The notes: a model not told the origin generated them from the letters alone. A stretch of 64,000 nucleotides of DNA from Comamonas granuli NBRC 101663 (GCF_000739995.1 NZ_BBJX01000001.1:124001-188000); one strand, 5' to 3'; shown: positions 34,490 through 44,501, numbered from the stretch's first letter. Made by a program: numbers and translations.

Positions 34490-34592
34490 GGCGCTGTGCG
34501 CCTTCCCCCTTCTCTCGGCTTCGCCGGGAAGGGGGACGCCACCAGCGCGGCGGGGCGGCCCTTGCGCGGTGGCTGCTGGCCTGGGCCGCGCC
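34483..34592 (-). repeat. Long intergenic repeat, full copy E
   Basis: Inverse orientation: ACCCCCTGAGGCGCTGTGCG, CTTCCCCCTTCTCTCGGCTT, CGCCGGGAAGGGGGACGCC, GCGGCGGGGCGGCCCTTGCG. Its first bases supply the last proline codon and the TGA of the oxidoreductase gene, so the repeat starts inside the coding sequence. Confidence 0.8.
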
Positions 34593-34626
34593 AGCAGCAT
34601 TCACCGCAGAGGGTGCAGAGCCCCGT

Positions 34627-34662
34627 GAAAAAAGCGCCAGAGGCCGAAGCCACCTGGCGCTT
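34627..34662 (-). terminator. Rho-independent terminator of htpX
   Basis: On the minus strand a 9-bp stem AAGCGCCAG/CTGGCGCTT closes a 13-base loop and is followed directly by a T run (34633-34628). It lies about 30 bases after the htpX stop. Confidence 0.8.
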
Positions 34663-34691
34663 GTGAGGTTACCGGAGCGGCCGGGCCGCGA

Positions 34692-35573
34692 TCAGCCCTG
34701 GCTTTGCATGTTTTGCAGCGCAGCAATGCGCTCTTCGATGGGCGGATGGGTGCTGAACAGCTTGCCGATGCCCCCGGCAATGCCCATGGCCGCCATGCTC
34801 TTGGGCAGTTCGGCCGGGTGCACGCCGCCCAGGCGCGCCAGGGCATTGATCATGGGCTGGCGGCGCCCCATGAGCTGGGCAGCACCGGCGTCGGCGCGGA
34901 ACTCGCGCTGGCGCGAAAACCAGGCCACGATGATGGCGGCCAGGAAGCCCAACACGATGTCGAGCACCACGGTGGTGACCATGTAGCCGATGCCGGGGCC
35001 GCTGTCGCGGTCGTCGCCCTTGCGCAGGAAGCTGTCCACGGCGTAGCCGATGACGCGCGAGAGGAAGACCACGAAGGTGTTCATCACGCCCTGGATCAGC
35101 GTCATGGTCACCATGTCGCCGTTGGCGATGTGCGCGACCTCGTGGCCGATCACGGCCTCGACCTCCTCGTGCGTCATGCTCTGCAGCAGGCCGGTGGAGA
35201 CGGCCACCAGGGCCGAGTTCTTGAACGCGCCGGTGGCGAAGGCATTGGGGTCGCCCTCGAAGATGCCGACCTCGGGCATGCCGATGCCGGCCTTGTCGGC
35301 GAACTTGCGCACGGTCTCGACGATCCAGGCCTCATCGGCACTGCGCGGCTGGTCGATGATTTGCACGCCCGCGCTCCACTTGGCCATGGGCTTGCTGATG
35401 AGCAGCGAGATGATGGCGCCGCCAAAGCCCATGACGAAGGCGAAGCCCAGCAGCGCGCCCAGGTTCAGCCCGTTGGCGGTGAGATAGCGGTTCACGCCGA
35501 GCAGGCTGGCAACAATGCCCAGCACGGCCACCACGGCGATGTTGGTCAACAGGAACAGAACGATGCGTTTCAT
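34692..35573 (-). CDS. htpX: Membrane zinc metalloprotease HtpX
   Basis: 293 residues. Inner-membrane quality-control protease. Two N-terminal membrane helices (about 4-26 and 33-55), the zinc motif [13 protein letters not shown] near residue 140, two further helices (about 155-175 and 190-215), then the third ligand region [14 protein letters not shown]. Its active site faces the cytoplasm in E. coli. Length matches. The start is fixed by [15 protein letters not shown]. Single gene with its own terminator. Confidence 0.95.
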   Translation of the reverse strand: MKRIVLFLLTNIAVVAVLGIVASLLGVNRYLTANGLNLGALLGFAFVMGFGGAIISLLISKPMAKWSAGVQIIDQPRSADEAWIVETVRKFADKAGIGMPEVGIFEGDPNAFATGAFKNSALVAVSTGLLQSMTHEEVEAVIGHEVAHIANGDMVTMTLIQGVMNTFVVFLSRVIGYAVDSFLRKGDDRDSGPGIGYMVTTVVLDIVLGFLAAIIVAWFSRQREFRADAGAAQLMGRRQPMINALARLGGVHPAELPKSMAAMGIAGGIGKLFSTHPPIEERIAALQNMQSQG

Positions 35574-35736
35574 GGCTCTCCACGGAAAAGTGGTGGGTTG
35601 TCAGAACGGGAAGCGACTACATGGGGACGCCCAGGCGCTCCTTCAAGCCGCGCCCGGCCAAAGCCGGGGGGCGGACTGCGAGAGAGTCATCATAGAAGCA
35701 AAAGGTTCGCCGCGGGCACGCCCGGTCTTGGCCTGC

Positions 35737-35799
35737 GCTATCTATTCAATAGCTTGCAGCGCTTTATGCATGCGCCTTGCAGCCCTATTTTGCTCAAAC
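35737..35799 (+). repeat. Short intergenic repeat (SIR) copy 5
   Basis: Diverged copy: CAATAGCTTGCAGCGCTTTA, TGCATGCGCCTTGCAGCC, CTATTTTGCTCAAA. Its right end overlaps the last bases of pyrC, including the stop codon (35796-35794). Confidence 0.65.
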
Positions 35800-36843
35800 T
35801 CCGGGCACCAGCCGCCACGGCAGCGCCTCGCCCGCGCGCAGCGGCTTGAGCTCGGCCGCGCCAAAGGCAAAGCTGTCGGGCGGCGTCCAGGCCTCGCGGC
35901 GCAGGGTGATGGTGCCGCGGTTGCGCGGCAGGCCGTAGAAGGCCGGGCCGTGGAAGCTGGCGAAGGCTTCGAGCTTGTCGAGCGCCCCGGCCTTGTCGAA
36001 GGCCTCGGCATACATCTCCATGGCTGCGTGCGCGGTGTAGCAGCCGGCACAGCCGCTGGCATGCTCCTTGAGGTGCGCGGGGTGCGGCGCGCTGTCGGTG
36101 CCGAGGAAGAACTTGGGGCTGCCGCTGGTGGCCGCCTGCACCAGCGCCTGGCGGTGCACTTCGCGCTTCAGGACCGGCAGGCAGTAGTAATGCGGGCGGA
36201 TGCCGCCGGTGAAGATGGCGTTGCGGTTGTAGAGCAGGTGGTGCGCGGTGAGCGTGGCGGCGGTGAAGCGGTCGGCCTCCTGCACGTACTGCGCGGCTTC
36301 CCGGGTGGTGATGTGCTCGAACACGATCTTCAGCTCGGGGAAGTCGCGGCGCAGCGGAATGAGCTGCTGCTCGATGAACACGGCCTCGCGGTCGAACAGG
36401 TCGATGTCGGGGCTGGTCACCTCGCCGTGCACCAGCAGCAGCAGGCCGGCCTTCTGCATGGCCTCCAGGGTCGGGTAGATCTTGCGGATGTCGGTCACGC
36501 CGGCGTCGCTGTTGGTCGTGGCGCCCGCGGGGTAGAGCTTGCAGGCGACCACGCCGGCTTCCTGGGCCCGGGCGATTTCCTCGGGCGGCAGCCTGTCGGT
36601 GAGGTACAGCGTCATCAGCGGCTCGAACGCCAGGCCGGCGGGCACGGCGGCGAGGATGCGCTGCTTGTACTCCAGCGCCTGCTGCGCCGTGGTCACGGGC
36701 GGGCGCAGGTTGGGCATGATGATGGCGCGGCCGAACTGCGCGGCGGTGTGCGGCACGACGGTGTGCAGAGGCTCGCCGTCGCGCACGTGCAGGTGCCAGT
36801 CGTCCGGGCGGGTGAGCGTGAGGGTGTCGGGGGTGGCGGTCAT
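35794..36843 (-). CDS. pyrC: Dihydroorotase PyrC (class II)
   Basis: 349 residues. Cyclises carbamoyl-aspartate to dihydroorotate in pyrimidine synthesis. Metal ligands: HxH in [10 protein letters not shown], the carboxylated Lys in [13 protein letters not shown], His in LLVHGEV, His in VFEHITT and Asp in FLGTDSAPH. Length and motifs fit the E. coli type. Start ATG 36843 ([16 protein letters not shown]); ATG 36852 would add three residues. Both flanks carry short-repeat copies. Confidence 0.95.
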   Translation of the reverse strand: MTATPDTLTLTRPDDWHLHVRDGEPLHTVVPHTAAQFGRAIIMPNLRPPVTTAQQALEYKQRILAAVPAGLAFEPLMTLYLTDRLPPEEIARAQEAGVVACKLYPAGATTNSDAGVTDIRKIYPTLEAMQKAGLLLLVHGEVTSPDIDLFDREAVFIEQQLIPLRRDFPELKIVFEHITTREAAQYVQEADRFTAATLTAHHLLYNRNAIFTGGIRPHYYCLPVLKREVHRQALVQAATSGSPKFFLGTDSAPHPAHLKEHASGCAGCYTAHAAMEMYAEAFDKAGALDKLEAFASFHGPAFYGLPRNRGTITLRREAWTPPDSFAFGAAELKPLRAGEALPWRLVPGV

Positions 36844-36872
36844 GGGCTGCATTGTCCCATCCACCCGCCGAC

Positions 36873-36930
36873 TTCCAAAACCATAGCGTCTAGCGCTTGC
36901 TGCATGGACATTGCAGGCCAAAAAGGCATG
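36873..36930 (+). repeat. Short intergenic repeat (SIR) copy 6, diverged
   Basis: Weak member: CATAGCGTCTAGCGCTTGCT, GCATGGACATTGCAGGCC, AAAAAGGCATG. The TAGCG..AGCGCTTG block and the GCAGGCC block match the family, but the middle differs. It lies 30 bases before the pyrC start. Confidence 0.5.
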
Positions 36931-36953
36931 AAAAAAGCGCCCGAAAGCGCTTT
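36931..36953 (-). terminator. Terminator downstream of gltL
   Basis: On the minus strand the stem AAAGCGC/GCGCTTT with a 6-base loop is followed by T (36936-36931). It would end transcripts coming from the glt operon, after the long repeat copy. The stem is short, so strength is uncertain. Confidence 0.6.
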
Positions 36954-36983
36954 GGATAGCTGGCGGCCTCATTGATCGCGCGG

Positions 36984-37090
36984 CCCAGACCAAGGCCACC
37001 GCGCAAGGGCCGCCCCGCCGCGCTGGTGGCGTCCCCCTTCCCGGCGATAGCCGAGAGAAGGGGGAAGCGGCGCAGCCGCTCAGGGGGTTG
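36984..37090 (+). repeat. Long intergenic repeat, full copy F
   Basis: Blocks as in the other copies: GGCCACCGCGCAAGGGCCGC, GCTGGTGGCGTCCCCCTTCC, loop (CGGCGATAGCCG), AGAGAAGGGGGAAGCGGCGC, CGCTCAGGGGGTTG. It starts six bases after the gltL stop (on the gltL strand), inside the probable glt transcript. Confidence 0.8.
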
Positions 37091-37096
37091 CCCCTA

Positions 37097-37834
<738 letters not shown>

Positions 37835-37860
37835 GGTTCACATTCCTCTGGCGCGCGCCA

Positions 37861-38532
37861 TCAGCGGATGATGGCAATTTTCTGGTGCAGGCGTTTGACG
37901 GCATACGACAGCGCATAGCACAGCACGAAATAGACGACGGCGGCCGCAAGATAGGCCTCGATGGGGCGGCCGAAGTTCTTGCCCGCGACCTCGAAGCCCT
38001 TGAGCATGTCGTAGGCGCCGATGGCGTAGACCAGCGAGGTGTCCTGGAACAGGATGATGGTCTGCGTGAGCAGCACAGGCAGCATGTTGCGGAAGGCCTG
38101 CGGCAGGATCACGAGCTTCATGTTCTGGCCATAGGTCATGCCCAGGGCCTGGCCCGCGAACACCTGCCCGCGCGGGATGGACTGAATGCCCGCGCGCATG
38201 ATCTCGCTGAAGTAGGCCGCCTCGAAGGCAACGAAGGTGATCACGGCCGAACTCTCGGCGCCAATGGGCCGGCCGATGAGCACCGGCACCAGCAGGAAGA
38301 ACCACAGGATCACCATCACCAGCGGAATGGAGCGCATGCCGTTGACGTAGACGGTGGCCGGCAGCTCCAGCCAGCGCTTGCCCGACAGGCGCATGAGCGC
38401 CAGCAGGGTGCCAAAGAACACGCCGCCCAGCGTGGCCACCAGCGTGAGCAGCAGGCTGAAGACCAGGCCCTTGGCAACGAAGTTGCTGATCAGGTCCCAG
38501 TTGTAGAAGGAAAAATCGAGCGCGAGATTCAT
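37861..38532 (-). CDS. gltK: Glutamate/aspartate ABC importer, permease GltK
   Basis: 223 residues of the HisM/GltK permease family with about five membrane helices (the first at about 17-42, GLVFSLLLTLVATLGGVFFG). The coupling EAA-like loop is present: EAAYFSEIMRAGIQSIPRGQ. The ATG at 38532 is one base after the gltJ stop. Pairs with GltJ in the membrane. Confidence 0.92.
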   Translation of the reverse strand: MNLALDFSFYNWDLISNFVAKGLVFSLLLTLVATLGGVFFGTLLALMRLSGKRWLELPATVYVNGMRSIPLVMVILWFFLLVPVLIGRPIGAESSAVITFVAFEAAYFSEIMRAGIQSIPRGQVFAGQALGMTYGQNMKLVILPQAFRNMLPVLLTQTIILFQDTSLVYAIGAYDMLKGFEVAGKNFGRPIEAYLAAAVVYFVLCYALSYAVKRLHQKIAIIR

Positions 38533-38533
38533 G

Positions 38534-39289
38534 TCAGTGCCCTCCCGCGCCACCGGCGGCGACCATGCCCGGCACGCGCAGGCGCTTCTCGATGAAGGCC
38601 ATGATGCGGTTGATGGCGAAGGCCGAGACGATGTACAGGCCGGTGACGGCCAGGTACACCTCGACGCCGCGTGCCGTCTCCTCCTGCGCCTGCATGGCGA
38701 ACATGGTCAGCTCGGCCACCGACACGGCGAAGGCCACCGACGAGTTCTTGAAGATGTTCATGGTCTCGCTGGTGAGCGGCGGAATGATGATGCGAAACGC
38801 CATGGGCAGGAGCACGTAGCGGTAGGTCTGGAAGGTGGTGAACCCCACAGCCATGCCCGCGTAGCGCTGCCCGCGCGGCAGCGCCTGGATGCCCGAGCGC
38901 ACCTGCTCGGCAATGCGCGCCGAGGTGAAGAAGCCCAGGGCGAACACCACCAGCACGAAACCCGGCAGCGACTTGAGCGCCGGGAAGATGGCGGGGATCA
39001 CGTGGTACCACAGGAAAATGTGGACCAGCAGCGGAATATTGCGGAAGAACTCCACCCAGGCATTGCCCAGACGCACCACCCAGGGGCGGTCCGGCAAGGT
39101 GCGCAAGGTGCCGATGATGGAGCCCACCACCAGCGCGATCAGGAGCGACAGCAGGGAGACGGACACCGTCCAACCCCAGGCCGACAGCAGCCAGTCGAGG
39201 TAGGTGATGTCGCCGTTCTTGCCGAAGCACCCGGCAACGGCTTGCTGTTCTATGGTGTCCTGGCAGAACACCTGCCAATCCCAGGTCAT
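38534..39289 (-). CDS. gltJ: Glutamate/aspartate ABC importer, permease GltJ
   Basis: 251 residues, HisM/GltJ permease family. It opens with the typical cytoplasmic or periplasmic lead MTWDWQVFCQDTIEQQ, then about five membrane helices; the coupling loop reads SARIAEQVRSGIQALPRGQ. Start ATG 39289 with GAGGTGAG six bases upstream (other start at 39337 lacks this). It is separated from gltI by a hairpin with a T tract, so its expression is probably lower than that of the binding protein. Confidence 0.93.
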   Translation of the reverse strand: MTWDWQVFCQDTIEQQAVAGCFGKNGDITYLDWLLSAWGWTVSVSLLSLLIALVVGSIIGTLRTLPDRPWVVRLGNAWVEFFRNIPLLVHIFLWYHVIPAIFPALKSLPGFVLVVFALGFFTSARIAEQVRSGIQALPRGQRYAGMAVGFTTFQTYRYVLLPMAFRIIIPPLTSETMNIFKNSSVAFAVSVAELTMFAMQAQEETARGVEVYLAVTGLYIVSAFAINRIMAFIEKRLRVPGMVAAGGAGGH

Positions 39290-39337
39290 GGGCTCACCTC
39301 TCAAAATAAGGAATACCGGGCTGCGCGGGCAACCCAC

Positions 39338-39372
39338 AAAAAAGCCCCTTCAAACCCCGGGTCTGAAGGGGC
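39338..39372 (-). terminator. Attenuating terminator between gltI and gltJ
   Basis: On the minus strand GCCCCTTCA pairs with TGAAGGGGC across an 11-base loop and is followed by T (39343-39338). It lies 15 bases after the gltI stop. Partial termination here would give more binding protein than permease, a common arrangement in ABC importer operons. Confidence 0.8.
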
Positions 39373-39387
39373 GCAAGTCATACCGGC

Positions 39388-40290
39388 TTACTTGGCCTGG
39401 TAGTCTTCCATGGGCTTGTCGTTGGGGTGTTCCCAAGCGTTCTTGGTGGCCTCGGACAGAGGCAGACCGACCTTCTGGTTGGCCGGCGGGATGGGCTGCA
39501 TGAACCACTTGTCATAGGACTTGGCGAGCGTGCCGTCCTTGATCTGGCGCACGATGGAGTCGTCCACGGCCTTCTTGAAGGCAGCGTCGTCCTTGCGCAG
39601 CATGCAGGCGATGGGTTCGACCGACAGCACTTCGCCCACGATCTTGAAATCGCTGGGGTTCTTGGACTTGGAGATATTGCCCGCGAGGATGGAGCCGTCC
39701 ATGATGAAGGCGTCGGCGCGGCCCGTCTCCAGCATCAGGAAGCTGTCGGCGTGGTCCTTGCCCATGACTTCCTTGAAGGTCAGGCCCTCGGCGCGCTTGT
39801 TCTTGCGCAGGGTCTGCACCGAGGTCGTGCCGGTGGTGGTTACCAGGGTCCGGCCGTTCAGGTCCTTGATGCCGGTAATGCCCGAGTTGGCCTTGGTGGC
39901 GATGCGCACCTCTTCCACGTAGGTGGTGACGGCAAAGCTCACTTCCTTCTGGCGTGCCAGGTTGTTGGTGGTGGAGCCGCACTCCAGGTCCACGGTGCCG
40001 TTGGTCACCAGCGGAATGCGGTTCTGCGAGGTCACGGGCTGGTACTTGACTTCCATCTTGGCCAGGCCCAGCTGCTTCTGGATGTCGTGCGCGATGCGCT
40101 CGGCCATTTCGGTGTGGAAACCCACGTACTTGCCGTCGCCCAGGGTGTAGGCCAGCGCGCCCGAGGATTCGCGCACGCCCAGCGTGATGGTGCCGGAGGA
40201 CTTGATCTTGGCCAGGGTGTCGTTCGCCTGGGCCATGGCGGTGCCTGCAGCCAGAACGGTGATGGCGGCTGCCAGCAGTGTTTTCTTCAT
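39388..40290 (-). CDS. gltI: Glutamate/aspartate periplasmic binding protein GltI
   Basis: 300 residues. Signal peptide at 1-20 (LLAAAITVLAAGTAMA|QA), then a type II periplasmic binding fold: LGVRESSGALAYTLGDGKYV, VDLECGSTTNN, and LVTTTGTTSVQTLRKNKRAE. The pattern is that of E. coli GltI, which binds glutamate and aspartate. Delivers ligand to GltJK. A Shine-Dalgarno (AGGAGACAAGT) precedes the ATG. The neighbouring gene at 40411-41295 encodes a second binding protein of the same type. Confidence 0.93.
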   Translation of the reverse strand: MKKTLLAAAITVLAAGTAMAQANDTLAKIKSSGTITLGVRESSGALAYTLGDGKYVGFHTEMAERIAHDIQKQLGLAKMEVKYQPVTSQNRIPLVTNGTVDLECGSTTNNLARQKEVSFAVTTYVEEVRIATKANSGITGIKDLNGRTLVTTTGTTSVQTLRKNKRAEGLTFKEVMGKDHADSFLMLETGRADAFIMDGSILAGNISKSKNPSDFKIVGEVLSVEPIACMLRKDDAAFKKAVDDSIVRQIKDGTLAKSYDKWFMQPIPPANQKVGLPLSEATKNAWEHPNDKPMEDYQAK

Positions 40291-40410
40291 ACTTGTCTCC
40301 TTGTGGTCAACGAAAAAGAAGGGATGGATAGCAACGGCACGCCCCGAGTACGGCTTGCACGGCTCGCGCGATGGTAACCGCTGTTGCGTGGGGCTTGCAG
40401 TGGGGAATGC

Positions 40411-41295
40411 TCACAGCGGCACGAAGTCGGTCGGGTACTTCCAGAAATCGCGCAGCAGATAGCTCGCGGGCATGTTCAGCGCCGTGCCCTTGGGGGCGAT
40501 GGGGCGCAGAAACCATTTGTCGTAGATGTCGTAGATCTCGCGGCTGGCGATCAGGCGACGCATCTCCTCGTCCACGAGCTTCTTGAAAGCGGCATCGCCC
40601 TTGGGCAGCATGATGGCCAGGGGCTCGGTGGTCAGGAAGCGCCCGACCACCTTGAGCGCCTTGGGATCGGCGCGGTTGGCCGCCAGCCCGAAGAGCAGCA
40701 CGTCGTCCATGAGAAAGGCATCGGCCTCGCCGCGCTCGACCATCTCCACGGCCTTGGCGTGGTCCGGCGCGGTCAGGATGCTCAGGCCCAGCAGGCGCTC
40801 GCGGTTGGCCTGCTCCACCGCCTTGAGCGGGGTGGTGCCCTGGGTGGACACCAGCTTCTTGCCCGTGAGGTCTTCGATGCGCTCGACGGAACTGCCGGCC
40901 TGCACCAGCAGGCGCGCGCCGGTGATGAAGTGCGGGATGGTGAAGGCCACCTTCTGGCGGCGCTCGGCATTGTTCGTCGTGGAGCCGCACTCCAGATCGG
41001 CCTGGCCCTGCTCCACCACCTGCACCCGGTTGGCCGGCGTGACCTGCAGGAACTCCACGGCCAGGTCCTTCTGCCCGGTCTTCCGGCGCACGGCATCGGC
41101 CAGGCGCAGGCACAGGTCCACCGCATAGCCCATGGGCTTGCCGTCCACCACGTAGGAGAACGGCACGGACGATTCGCGGTGCGCCACCACCAGCTTGCCG
41201 CCGGCGGCGATGCGCTCGAGCACCGTCTGCGCCCACGGGGCAGCGGCGCTGCACAGCAGCGCCAGACACACGGCGAGGTTTCTCAATGCGGTCAT
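40411..41295 (-). CDS. Second GltI-like amino acid binding protein
   Basis: 294 residues. Signal peptide at about 1-22 (LAVCLALLCSAAAPWAQ). It has the same landmark segments as GltI: VDGKPMGYAVDLCLRLADAV, ADLECGSTTNNAERRQKVAF and LVSTQGTTPLKAVEQ, so it arose by duplication or is a related specificity. It lies 120 bases upstream of gltI on the same strand and may share the GltJKL permease. Start ATG 41295 (MTALRNLAV) was chosen by the signal peptide. Confidence 0.88.
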   Translation of the reverse strand: MTALRNLAVCLALLCSAAAPWAQTVLERIAAGGKLVVAHRESSVPFSYVVDGKPMGYAVDLCLRLADAVRRKTGQKDLAVEFLQVTPANRVQVVEQGQADLECGSTTNNAERRQKVAFTIPHFITGARLLVQAGSSVERIEDLTGKKLVSTQGTTPLKAVEQANRERLLGLSILTAPDHAKAVEMVERGEADAFLMDDVLLFGLAANRADPKALKVVGRFLTTEPLAIMLPKGDAAFKKLVDEEMRRLIASREIYDIYDKWFLRPIAPKGTALNMPASYLLRDFWKYPTDFVPL

Positions 41296-41416
41296 GCGGG
41301 TCTCCAGGCAGGGCGCCGGCACGGTCAGGCATGCACGATGCCGTGGCGCAGTGCGGGGTTGCTTTCCACAAGATGGAAAGCGATCGCCAAGGCGCGGAAT
41401 GTTAGCCGCCGCGGCA

Positions 41417-41433
41417 CGGCATTTCCAATGCCG
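41417..41433. repeat. Perfect 7-bp inverted repeat, operator candidate
   Basis: CGGCATT-TCC-AATGCCG. It lies 122 bases upstream of the second binding protein gene and beyond the end of the LysR gene. It could be a regulator-binding dyad for the glt operon; nothing identifies the regulator. Confidence 0.4.
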
Positions 41434-41507
41434 AATCAGCGCGCAGTCATGAAAATAATGTATGGCAGCGCCAAACCCGCCCCGCGCGCCCTGCCTGGGG
41501 ATGCGCG

Positions 41508-41528
41508 CCGCACCAGGGCCTGGTGCGG
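41508..41528 (-). terminator. 21-bp palindrome after the LysR gene, terminator-like
   Basis: CCGCACCAGG-g-CCTGGTGCGG, a perfect 10-bp dyad directly after the LysR stop (41536). It has no T tract, so termination would be inefficient or Rho-dependent; it could also be protein-bound. Confidence 0.4.
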
Positions 41529-41535
41529 CCCGGTC

Positions 41536-42477
41536 CTACACGGCGGCGCCGCTGCCGGCCTGCGTCTGCAGGTATTCCCACAGCGCCTGCGCGGTGCCCT
41601 TGGGCGGCTCCTTGCCGGTGGGCTTTTCGCGGTAGGCGCGCACGTCCATGACCATCTCCAGCGGTGCGCCGCCCGGGGGCACGGCGCTGACCAGGCGGCG
41701 CGCCTTGAGCTCCTTCTTCACCGCGCTGTAGGGCAGGAAGGCCACGCCCTGCCCTTCCAGCGCCATGGCCTTGAGGCCCTCGGCCATGTCGGTCTCGTAC
41801 ACGCGGTCGAGGTGGATGGGCGTGCTCGACTGCTTGAGGATGAGCTCGGTGATGCGCCCGAGGTAGGCGCCCGGCGCGTAGCCCAGGTAGGGCAGCGGCT
41901 CACTGGGCTTGCCCGGCAGGCAGTACAGGGGGCGGCCCTCGGCGTCGGGCTTGCTGTAGGGGGCCAGGGGCTCCTTGCCCAGGCTGACCATCTCGTAGCG
42001 GTCGGCGCCGAGCTGGAAGGGCTGCGAGTCGTGGTGGTAGGTGATGAGCAGGTCGCAACTGCCCTCGACCAGGCGCATGAGCGCGTCGTGCACGTTGAGC
42101 GCGATGAGCCGGCTCTTGAAGGGGCCGAACTTGTCGCGCAGGCCCGCCACCCAGTTGGGGAAGAAGGTGAACGCCAGCGTGTGCGGCACGGCGAACTCGA
42201 TCATGTCCTGGCTGGTGGTGCCGTGCGTGCGCAGCATGGCGCGCGTGTTCTGCAGGGCCTGCAGGATTTCCAGCGACTGGTCGTACAGCGTCTTGCCGGC
42301 CGCCGTCAGGTGCGTGGGGTAGGAGCTGCGGTCCACCAGGTCCGTGCCCGCCCAGGCCTCCAGCGCCTGGATGCGGCGCGAGAACGCCGGCTGCGTGACG
42401 TGGCGCAACTGGGCGGAGCGGCTGAAGCTGCGCGTTTCGGCCAGGCTGACAAAATCCTCAAGCCATTTGGTTTCCAT
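41536..42477 (-). CDS. LysR-family regulator, HypT (YjiE)-like
   Basis: 313 residues. N-terminal winged helix: ETKWLEDFVSLAETRSFSRS, HVTQPAFSRRIQALEAWAG, typical LysR. The ETKWL opening, the GAYLGRITELIL stretch and the overall length resemble E. coli HypT (YjiE), a hypochlorite-responsive regulator. The effector domain runs from about residue 90. Transcribed divergently from the TRAP genes with 150 bases between, so control of the TRAP operon is the first guess. The ATG at 42477 gives the standard LysR N terminus. Confidence 0.88.
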   Translation of the reverse strand: METKWLEDFVSLAETRSFSRSAQLRHVTQPAFSRRIQALEAWAGTDLVDRSSYPTHLTAAGKTLYDQSLEILQALQNTRAMLRTHGTTSQDMIEFAVPHTLAFTFFPNWVAGLRDKFGPFKSRLIALNVHDALMRLVEGSCDLLITYHHDSQPFQLGADRYEMVSLGKEPLAPYSKPDAEGRPLYCLPGKPSEPLPYLGYAPGAYLGRITELILKQSSTPIHLDRVYETDMAEGLKAMALEGQGVAFLPYSAVKKELKARRLVSAVPPGGAPLEMVMDVRAYREKPTGKEPPKGTAQALWEYLQTQAGSGAAV

Positions 42478-42627
42478 CGGCGAATTATCACTCCGCCGCG
42501 CCGCCGGCCGCCGGCGCCGCGCATGGGAAATCCCCGGGAACGCGCGCACGCCGCACCCCGCATAATGCGCTGTCGCCCTGCCTGGGCGGCCGGGCGCTGC
42601 GCCCGTGGCCGAGTACCCCCCGATCCC

Positions 42628-43206
42628 ATGTCCCACGCCCCTGCCCCGGGTTCCGATCCCGACGACTGCGCCCCCGTGGCGCCCGAGCCCACTGCCGAAC
42701 CGCGCTCGCTGCGCCTGGAAGACGCACTCACCGCTGGCGCCATGGCGCTGCTGGCGCTGATCACCTTCGCCAACGTCATCGTGCGCTATTTCACCGACTC
42801 CTCGTTCGCCTGGACGGAGGAGCTCTCGGTCTTTCTGATGATCGTGCTCGCGCTGGTGGGCGGCTCCTCGGCCGTGGCGCGCGACCGGCATATCCGCATC
42901 GAGCTCTTCTGCGCCAGCGGCACGGCGCGGCGGCGCCGGCGCCTGGCGCAACTGGGCGCGGCCCTGGTGGCCCTGCTGTTCGCCCTGATCGCGGTGGTGA
43001 GCGTGCGCGTGGTCTGGGACGACTGGCGCTTCGAGGAGACCTCGCCCGGCATCGGCGTGCCGCAGTGGTGGTATTCGGCCTGGCTGCCGGTGCTCGCAGC
43101 GCTGATCGCCTGGCGCGCCGTGGGCCTGTTCCTGCAGCGCACGCGCCAGCCCGACGCCGCCTACCTCGCGGACGAGGCCGCGCCCGCACCGGAGCGCCAG
43201 CCATGA
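42628..43206 (+). CDS. dctQ: TRAP transporter small permease (DctQ)
   Basis: 192 residues with four membrane helices (about 34-56, 68-86, 107-130, 150-170). The DctQ landmarks FANVIVRYFTDSSFAWTEEL and AVARDRHIRIELF are present. Forms the membrane complex with DctM. The stop overlaps the dctM start (ATGA). The start ATG 42628 gives a Pro/Ala/Glu-rich cytoplasmic lead of about 30 residues. Confidence 0.9.
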   Translation: MSHAPAPGSDPDDCAPVAPEPTAEPRSLRLEDALTAGAMALLALITFANVIVRYFTDSSFAWTEELSVFLMIVLALVGGSSAVARDRHIRIELFCASGTARRRRRLAQLGAALVALLFALIAVVSVRVVWDDWRFEETSPGIGVPQWWYSAWLPVLAALIAWRAVGLFLQRTRQPDAAYLADEAAPAPERQP

Positions 43207-44501
43207 TCGCCACGCTGCTGTTTGCCGCCTTCGCCGTGCTGATGTTCCTGGGCGTGCCCATTGGCGCGGCCCTGGGCCTGGCGGGCGCCACGGCCATCGG
43301 CCTGGCCAATGCCGAGTCGCAGTGGTTCGGCCTGCTGGCCGTGCCGCAGAACTTCTATGCCGGCCTGGGCAAGTACCCGCTGCTGGCCATCCCCATGTTC
43401 GTGCTGGTGGGCTCCATCTTCGACCGCTCGGGCGTAGCGCTGCGCCTGGTGAACTTTGCCGTGGCCATCGTCGGGCGCGGCCCGGGCATGCTGCCGCTGG
43501 TGGCCATTGCCGTGGCCATGTTCATGGGCGGCATCTCGGGCTCGGGCCCGGCCACGGCGGCGGCCGTGGGCGGCGTGATGATCGCCGCCATGGCGCGCGC
43601 AGGCTATCCGGCGGCGTTCTCGGCCGCCGTGGTCGCCGGCGCCGCGGCCACCGACATCCTGATCCCGCCCTCGGTGGCCTTCATCGTGTACTCGGTGCTC
43701 GTGGCGGGCGCCTCGGTGCCCGCGCTGTTCGCCGCGGGCATGTTCCCCGGCGTGCTGGCCGGGCTGGCGCTGGTCATCCCCGCCGTGTGGCTGGCGCGGC
43801 GCCACCACATGGGCCACCTGGAGGCCGACCTGCCGCGCCCGCCGTTCTGGCGCAGCCTGCGCGAGGCCGCCTGGGGGCTGGCCGCGCCCGTGGTCATCCT
43901 GGGCGGCATGCGCATGGGCTGGTTCACGCCCACCGAGGCCGCCGTCGTCGCCGTGTTCTACGGCCTGTTCGTGGGCATGGTGGTGCACCGCACCATCCGC
44001 GTGCGCGATCTGTTCGAGATCCTGCGCGAGGCGGGCGAGCTCTCGGCCGTGATCCTGGTCGTGGTCTCGCTCGCCGGCATCTTCGCGTTCTCGCTCTCCA
44101 CGCTGGGCGTGATCGACCCCGTCACGCGCGCCATCGTGGACTCGGGCCTGGGCGAGGCGGGCACCCTGGCCGTGCTGCTGGTGCTGCTGCTCGTCATGGG
44201 CATGTTCCTCGACGGCATCTCCATCATGCTGATCTTCGTGCCTCTGGTGCTGCCGCTGGTGCAGCACTACCAGTGGGACGTGGTGTGGTTCGGCACGGTG
44301 CTGGTGCTCACCATCGCCATCGGCCAGTTCACACCGCCCATGGCCGTGAACCTGATGGTGGCCTCCAAGATCGCCCAGGTGCGCATGGAGGCGACCACGC
44401 GCTGGGTGCTCTGGTTGGTGCTGGCCATGTGCGTGGCCATGCTGCTCGTCGTCGTCTTCCCGCCCATTGCCCTGTGGCTGCCGGCCCGCCTGGGGTATTG
44501 A
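43203..44501 (+). CDS. dctM: TRAP transporter large permease (DctM)
   Basis: 432 residues, about 12 membrane segments. DctM landmarks: [74 protein letters not shown] and [14 protein letters not shown]. Carries out sodium-driven uptake of an organic acid handed over by DctP. Four-base overlap with dctQ. Confidence 0.94.
   Translation: MIATLLFAAFAVLMFLGVPIGAALGLAGATAIGLANAESQWFGLLAVPQNFYAGLGKYPLLAIPMFVLVGSIFDRSGVALRLVNFAVAIVGRGPGMLPLVAIAVAMFMGGISGSGPATAAAVGGVMIAAMARAGYPAAFSAAVVAGAAATDILIPPSVAFIVYSVLVAGASVPALFAAGMFPGVLAGLALVIPAVWLARRHHMGHLEADLPRPPFWRSLREAAWGLAAPVVILGGMRMGWFTPTEAAVVAVFYGLFVGMVVHRTIRVRDLFEILREAGELSAVILVVVSLAGIFAFSLSTLGVIDPVTRAIVDSGLGEAGTLAVLLVLLLVMGMFLDGISIMLIFVPLVLPLVQHYQWDVVWFGTVLVLTIAIGQFTPPMAVNLMVASKIAQVRMEATTRWVLWLVLAMCVAMLLVVVFPPIALWLPARLGY

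Noticed and set aside
40384-42627. Long 5' extension of dctQ covering the binding protein and LysR genes
   Set aside because: The extension is antisense to two well-defined genes. DctQ begins at 42628 by homology.
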